From NCBI GenBank assembly GCA_937868035.1, contig CALMLK010000320.1:1-9587 (forward strand): DNA of 9,587 nucleotides, written 5' to 3'. The stretch is from an uncultured Alphaproteobacteria bacterium. GTDB lineage: Bacteria; Pseudomonadota; Alphaproteobacteria; Rhizobiales; Aestuariivirgaceae. Every line of letters starts with the position of its first letter. Position 1 is the stretch's first letter. Shown piece by piece: positions 6,922 through 9,587 of the stretch. A model generated the notes under the pieces. The model was not told the DNA's origin, searched no databases, and was given only the letters and a program-made list of their open reading frames with translations. The translations under genes and the position numbers were made by a program.

Positions 6922-8805
6922 ATGAGAAAATTGTCTGCGACGCCCGGCTCCGGGCAGGCCCCTGACGTCAGTCAGTGGGAGACCTTGAAGCGTCTCCTGC
7001 CTTACCTCTGGCCCGCCTCACGGCCGGACTTGAAGGCGCGTGTAGTCGTGGCCTTGGTACTTCTCGTCGCGTCGAAACTGGTGACGGTGGTGACACCCTA
7101 CGCCTTCAAGGCCGCCACCGACGCCCTGTCGGTAGAAACCAGCCGCGACGTAGCGCTGCTCTCTGTGCCGGTTTTCATGGTACTCGCCTATGGTGCGGGA
7201 CGCATCCTGATGGTCGTCTTTGCGCAACTGCGTGATGCCGTTTTTTCCAAGGTGGGACAGCGTGCAGTCCGCGAGTTGTCCTACGCAACCTTCCGCCACC
7301 TGCATCAATTGTCGCTGGCCTTCCATCTTGGGCGGCGCACCGGCGCCCTGTCGCGCATCATATCGCGCGGCATCAACGGCGTCGATTCGGTCCTGCGCTT
7401 CGCCCTCTTCAACACCTTCCCGACGGCACTGGAAATCGCGCTGGTCTGTGGCGTGATCGGCTATTCCTTCGGTCACCTCTATGTCTGGGTCGTGGCTGCC
7501 ACGGTCATCGCCTATGTCGCCTTCAGCTACTGGGCGACCGAGCGCCGCATCGGCATTCGCCGCGCCATGAACGATGCCGACAATGATGCCGGCACCAAGG
7601 CCATCGACAGCCTCCTCAACTTCGAGACCGTGAAGTACTTCGGCAACGAGAAGCACGAGGCTGACCGTTACGACTCGGCCATGGCAAAATATGAAACCGC
7701 CGCCATCAAGACCTGGGTGTCGCTGGCTGTCCTCAACGCCGGGCAGGCTGTCATCTATTCGATCGGCGTGACGCTTGTGATGGTGATGGCGGCCCGCGAG
7801 ATTCTCGGCAACACGCTGACCATCGGCGACTTCGTCATGATCAATGCGTTGATGATCCAGCTATACATGCCACTCAATTTCATCGGATCGTCCTATCGCG
7901 AAATCAAGCAAGGCCTGATTGACGTCGAAGGCATGTTTTCGATCCTGCGCGAGAATACCGCCATTGCCGACCGCCCGGACGCCCGCCCCTTTGCGGTGGG
8001 CAAGGGCGAAATTGTTTTTGATAACGTATCCTTTGCCTATGACGCCGAACGCCCGATCCTGCGGGGAATTTCATTCGTTGTTCCCGCCGGTAAAACGGTG
8101 GCGATTGTCGGACCTTCCGGGGCCGGAAAATCCACGATTTCGCGTCTCATTTTCCGCTTCTATGAAGTGACCGCTGGTGCGGTGAGCATCGATGGGCAGG
8201 ATATCCGCTCCGTCACGCAGGCGAGCCTCCGCCAGGCGCTGGGCATGGTTCCGCAGGACACCGTGCTCTTCAACGATACCATCCGCTACAACATTGCCTA
8301 TGGCCGCCCCGGCGCCAGCAATGCGGAAATCGAGGCGGCGGCGCGCATGGCGCAGATCCACGATTTCGTGATGACGCTTCCGTTGGGCTACGAGACCGTG
8401 GTCGGCGAACGTGGCCTGAAACTGTCCGGCGGCGAAAAACAACGCGTCTCCATCGCCCGCACTATTCTGAAAGGACCGCCCATCCTCGTCCTCGATGAGG
8501 CGACATCGGCGCTGGACACATTCACTGAACAGGAAATCCAGGTGGCCCTGAAGCAGGTGTCGCGCAACCGCACCACTGTGGTGATTGCCCACCGCCTCTC
8601 CACGATTGTCGATGCCGACGAGATCATCGTGCTGGACAAGGGGCAGATCGCGGAGCGTGGGAGCCACACGGTGTTGCTGGCGAAAAAGGGTCTCTACGCC
8701 GCCTTGTGGAACCGCCAGCGCGAAGCAGACGAGGCACGCCGCAAACTTGCGGAAAATCTCGACACGCGCGGTCCCACGGCCGAGCAACTGGCGCTGGTAC
8801 GGTAA
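6922..8805 (+). CDS. Atm1/HMT-type ABC exporter, fused permease and ATPase
   Basis: This 627-residue half-transporter should act as a homodimer in the inner membrane. The transmembrane domain spans about residues 35-340 with six predicted helices and the AIDSLLNFETVKYFGNE stretch (227-243) characteristic of Atm1/ABCB7 proteins. The ATPase domain (about 362-600) has Walker A GPSGAGKST at 397-405, Q-loop Gln445, signature LSGGEKQ at 501-507, Walker B ILVLDE at 521-526, D-loop SALD at 529-532 and switch His557. All catalytic residues are present. It resembles Novosphingobium Atm1, which exports glutathione conjugates including metal complexes. By inference it exports thiol-linked or metal-linked compounds; mitochondrial relatives supply cytosolic iron-sulfur assembly. 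No clear Shine-Dalgarno precedes the ATG, so translation may depend on the LysM gene 17 bases upstream. MsbA-like lipid export is less likely because of the Atm1 motif. Confidence 0.94.
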   Translation: MRKLSATPGSGQAPDVSQWETLKRLLPYLWPASRPDLKARVVVALVLLVASKLVTVVTPYAFKAATDALSVETSRDVALLSVPVFMVLAYGAGRILMVVFAQLRDAVFSKVGQRAVRELSYATFRHLHQLSLAFHLGRRTGALSRIISRGINGVDSVLRFALFNTFPTALEIALVCGVIGYSFGHLYVWVVAATVIAYVAFSYWATERRIGIRRAMNDADNDAGTKAIDSLLNFETVKYFGNEKHEADRYDSAMAKYETAAIKTWVSLAVLNAGQAVIYSIGVTLVMVMAAREILGNTLTIGDFVMINALMIQLYMPLNFIGSSYREIKQGLIDVEGMFSILRENTAIADRPDARPFAVGKGEIVFDNVSFAYDAERPILRGISFVVPAGKTVAIVGPSGAGKSTISRLIFRFYEVTAGAVSIDGQDIRSVTQASLRQALGMVPQDTVLFNDTIRYNIAYGRPGASNAEIEAAARMAQIHDFVMTLPLGYETVVGERGLKLSGGEKQRVSIARTILKGPPILVLDEATSALDTFTEQEIQVALKQVSRNRTTVVIAHRLSTIVDADEIIVLDKGQIAERGSHTVLLAKKGLYAALWNRQREADEARRKLAENLDTRGPTAEQLALVR

Positions 8806-9047
8806 ACAACTCCGGAATCAATCTTTTCGAAACCACGGATGCGAGTCCGCCATTAACGTTGCCTCGCGGAATGCCGCCAAAACTCCCGAAAACTTGAATC
8901 AAATGCCGTGCAATTCACCTTTGTTTACCGGCTGGGGGTGCATGGTTGGCCCATCAGCACGGTGCAACGTGCAGCACAATCAAGTGGGACGGTGCCAAGC
9001 CTTCGGCAAAAGACGGCAGGCACCAACAGAGAATTGGGGATAGTCAA
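8806..9047. other. intergenic region between the ABC exporter and the YbjQ-like gene
   Basis: These 242 bases hold no convincing gene. A frame from 8946 joins the YbjQ-like gene, but its first 34 codons read as non-coding. A weak inverted repeat GCACG/CGTGC sits at 8957-8961 and 8968-8972. No obvious terminator for the exporter and no well-spaced promoter pair were found, although the gene downstream probably has its own promoter here. GGGGA at 9037-9041 is the ribosome binding site of that gene. Confidence 0.4.
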
Positions 9048-9473
9048 ATGCGAGTTTCTACTCTTGAGTCGATTGCCGGGCGTACGGTGGACGAAACGCT
9101 CGGCGTGGTGCGCGGCACCATCGTGTGGTCGCGTGGCCTGAAGAAGTTCAGCCGTGGCGGCATTCGCGCGGTGGAATACATGAGCACCGCCGATGTGGCC
9201 GAAGGCCTCAACAAGGCGCGCGAGGACGCCGAAGCGGCCCTCATTCGCCAGGCGGAAGCCATGGGCGCGGATTCGATCATCGGCGTGCGGTTCGAGATTG
9301 TCGAAATGGGCTCCGGCCTGTTTTCGGCGAGCGCCATGGGTACGGCCGTCCGGTCATCCGCCATCGCCGCTCCTGTGCCTGTGCAGGCGGCTCCATTGGC
9401 CATGCCCATGATGACCGCCGCCAACGACGGTGGCGCGGTGATCCTGCCGTTCCGCATGCGCGCTGCAGGCTGA
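9048..9473 (+). CDS. UPF0145 / YbjQ-family protein with C-terminal extension
   Basis: The family has no established biochemical function; members are often described as putative heavy-metal-binding and the known fold forms ring-like oligomers. The 141-residue product matches YbjQ across about residues 1-103: STLESIAGRTVDETLGVVRG at the N-terminus, a central helix with LNKAREDAEAALIRQAEAMGAD (about 54-75), and the closing VGxGxxFSxSxMGTAV-type strand (EMGSGLFSASAMGTAV, 86-101). Residues 104-141 are an Ala/Pro/Met-rich tail absent from the roughly 105-residue E. coli YbjQ. I chose the ATG at 9048 over 8946 because GGGGA lies six bases upstream and YbjQ homology begins at this Met. It is likely monocistronic, with a strong terminator following. 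Confidence 0.87.
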   Translation: MRVSTLESIAGRTVDETLGVVRGTIVWSRGLKKFSRGGIRAVEYMSTADVAEGLNKAREDAEAALIRQAEAMGADSIIGVRFEIVEMGSGLFSASAMGTAVRSSAIAAPVPVQAAPLAMPMMTAANDGGAVILPFRMRAAG

Positions 9474-9503
9474 TCGCTCGATCCTTCGAGGGGTGATACC
9501 GAG

Positions 9504-9547
9504 ACTGCCGCAGGGCCGGGGGGCCTTGCGGCAGTTTCTTTTGTTTT
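9504..9547 (+). terminator. rho-independent terminator after the YbjQ-like gene
   Basis: A 14-base left arm (9504-9517, ACTGCCGCAGGGCC) pairs with 9522-9535 (GGCCTTGCGGCAGT), with one G-U wobble, around a GGGG loop. It is followed by a T-rich tract TTTCTTTTGTTTT. It begins 30 bases after the stop codon of the YbjQ-like gene. Confidence 0.93.
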
Positions 9548-9558
9548 GGCCGCAACTG

Positions 9559-9587
9559 ATGTATGTGGCCCCCGTCATGAACATCGT
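9559..9587 (+). other. possible start of a gene cut by the right edge
   Basis: An open frame begins with ATG at 9559 (MYVAPVMNIV) with a second in-frame ATG at 9577 (MNIV). It lies just after a strong terminator, where a new transcription unit could begin. No ribosome binding site is clear and ten codons are too few to identify anything. Confidence 0.2.

Noticed and set aside
1..9587. Defence system, mobile element, CRISPR or biosynthetic cluster
   Set aside because: All sizeable genes belong to housekeeping or transporter families, with no integrases, transposases, direct-repeat arrays, attachment sites or defence domains.

Overview
The window reads as an ordinary, densely packed chromosomal segment from a GC-rich alphaproteobacterium, most likely in or near the Hyphomicrobiales/Rhizobiales. 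That placement is an inference. It rests on strong G/C bias at third codon positions, an Atm1-type ABC exporter closely resembling (from memory) the Novosphingobium protein, and the proline/alanine-rich LysM protein next to it. No phage, insertion sequence, CRISPR array, toxin-antitoxin pair, tRNA or rRNA was seen, and no gap between genes exceeds about 300 bases.

Layout: a DMT/EamA-family transporter runs leftward off the window (1-601, minus). Divergent from it is a tight three-gene run on the plus strand: cysS (cysteinyl-tRNA synthetase), a 44-residue single-pass membrane protein, and a citramalate synthase (cimA type). Both junctions are start/stop overlaps (ATGA, then TGATG), so the small gene sits inside a translationally coupled operon. 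A perfect 8-bp hairpin follows cimA. Next is a RarD-type permease (plus), which converges on a LOG-family nucleotide phosphoribohydrolase (minus); the two share four bases at a CTAG.

From the LOG gene a divergent intergenic region of about 126 bases leads into a second plus-strand pair. The first gene encodes a membrane-anchored envelope protein with a long Pro/Ala linker, two Ig-like repeats and a C-terminal LysM domain. The second, 17 bases on, encodes an Atm1/HMT-type ABC exporter. After a gap of 242 bases comes a UPF0145/YbjQ-like protein with its own ribosome binding site, closed by a textbook rho-independent terminator. A possible new start codon lies at the extreme right edge.

Functionally this is housekeeping: translation (CysS), branched-chain amino-acid precursor synthesis (CimA), small-molecule export (two DMT permeases and an Atm1-like thiol/metal exporter), nucleotide-monophosphate processing (LOG) and envelope maintenance (LysM protein). 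I found no convincing undescribed multi-gene system. The items most worth a second look are the uncharacterised 44-residue membrane protein, the LysM/Ig-like protein beside the Atm1 exporter, and the C-terminal extension of the YbjQ-like protein.
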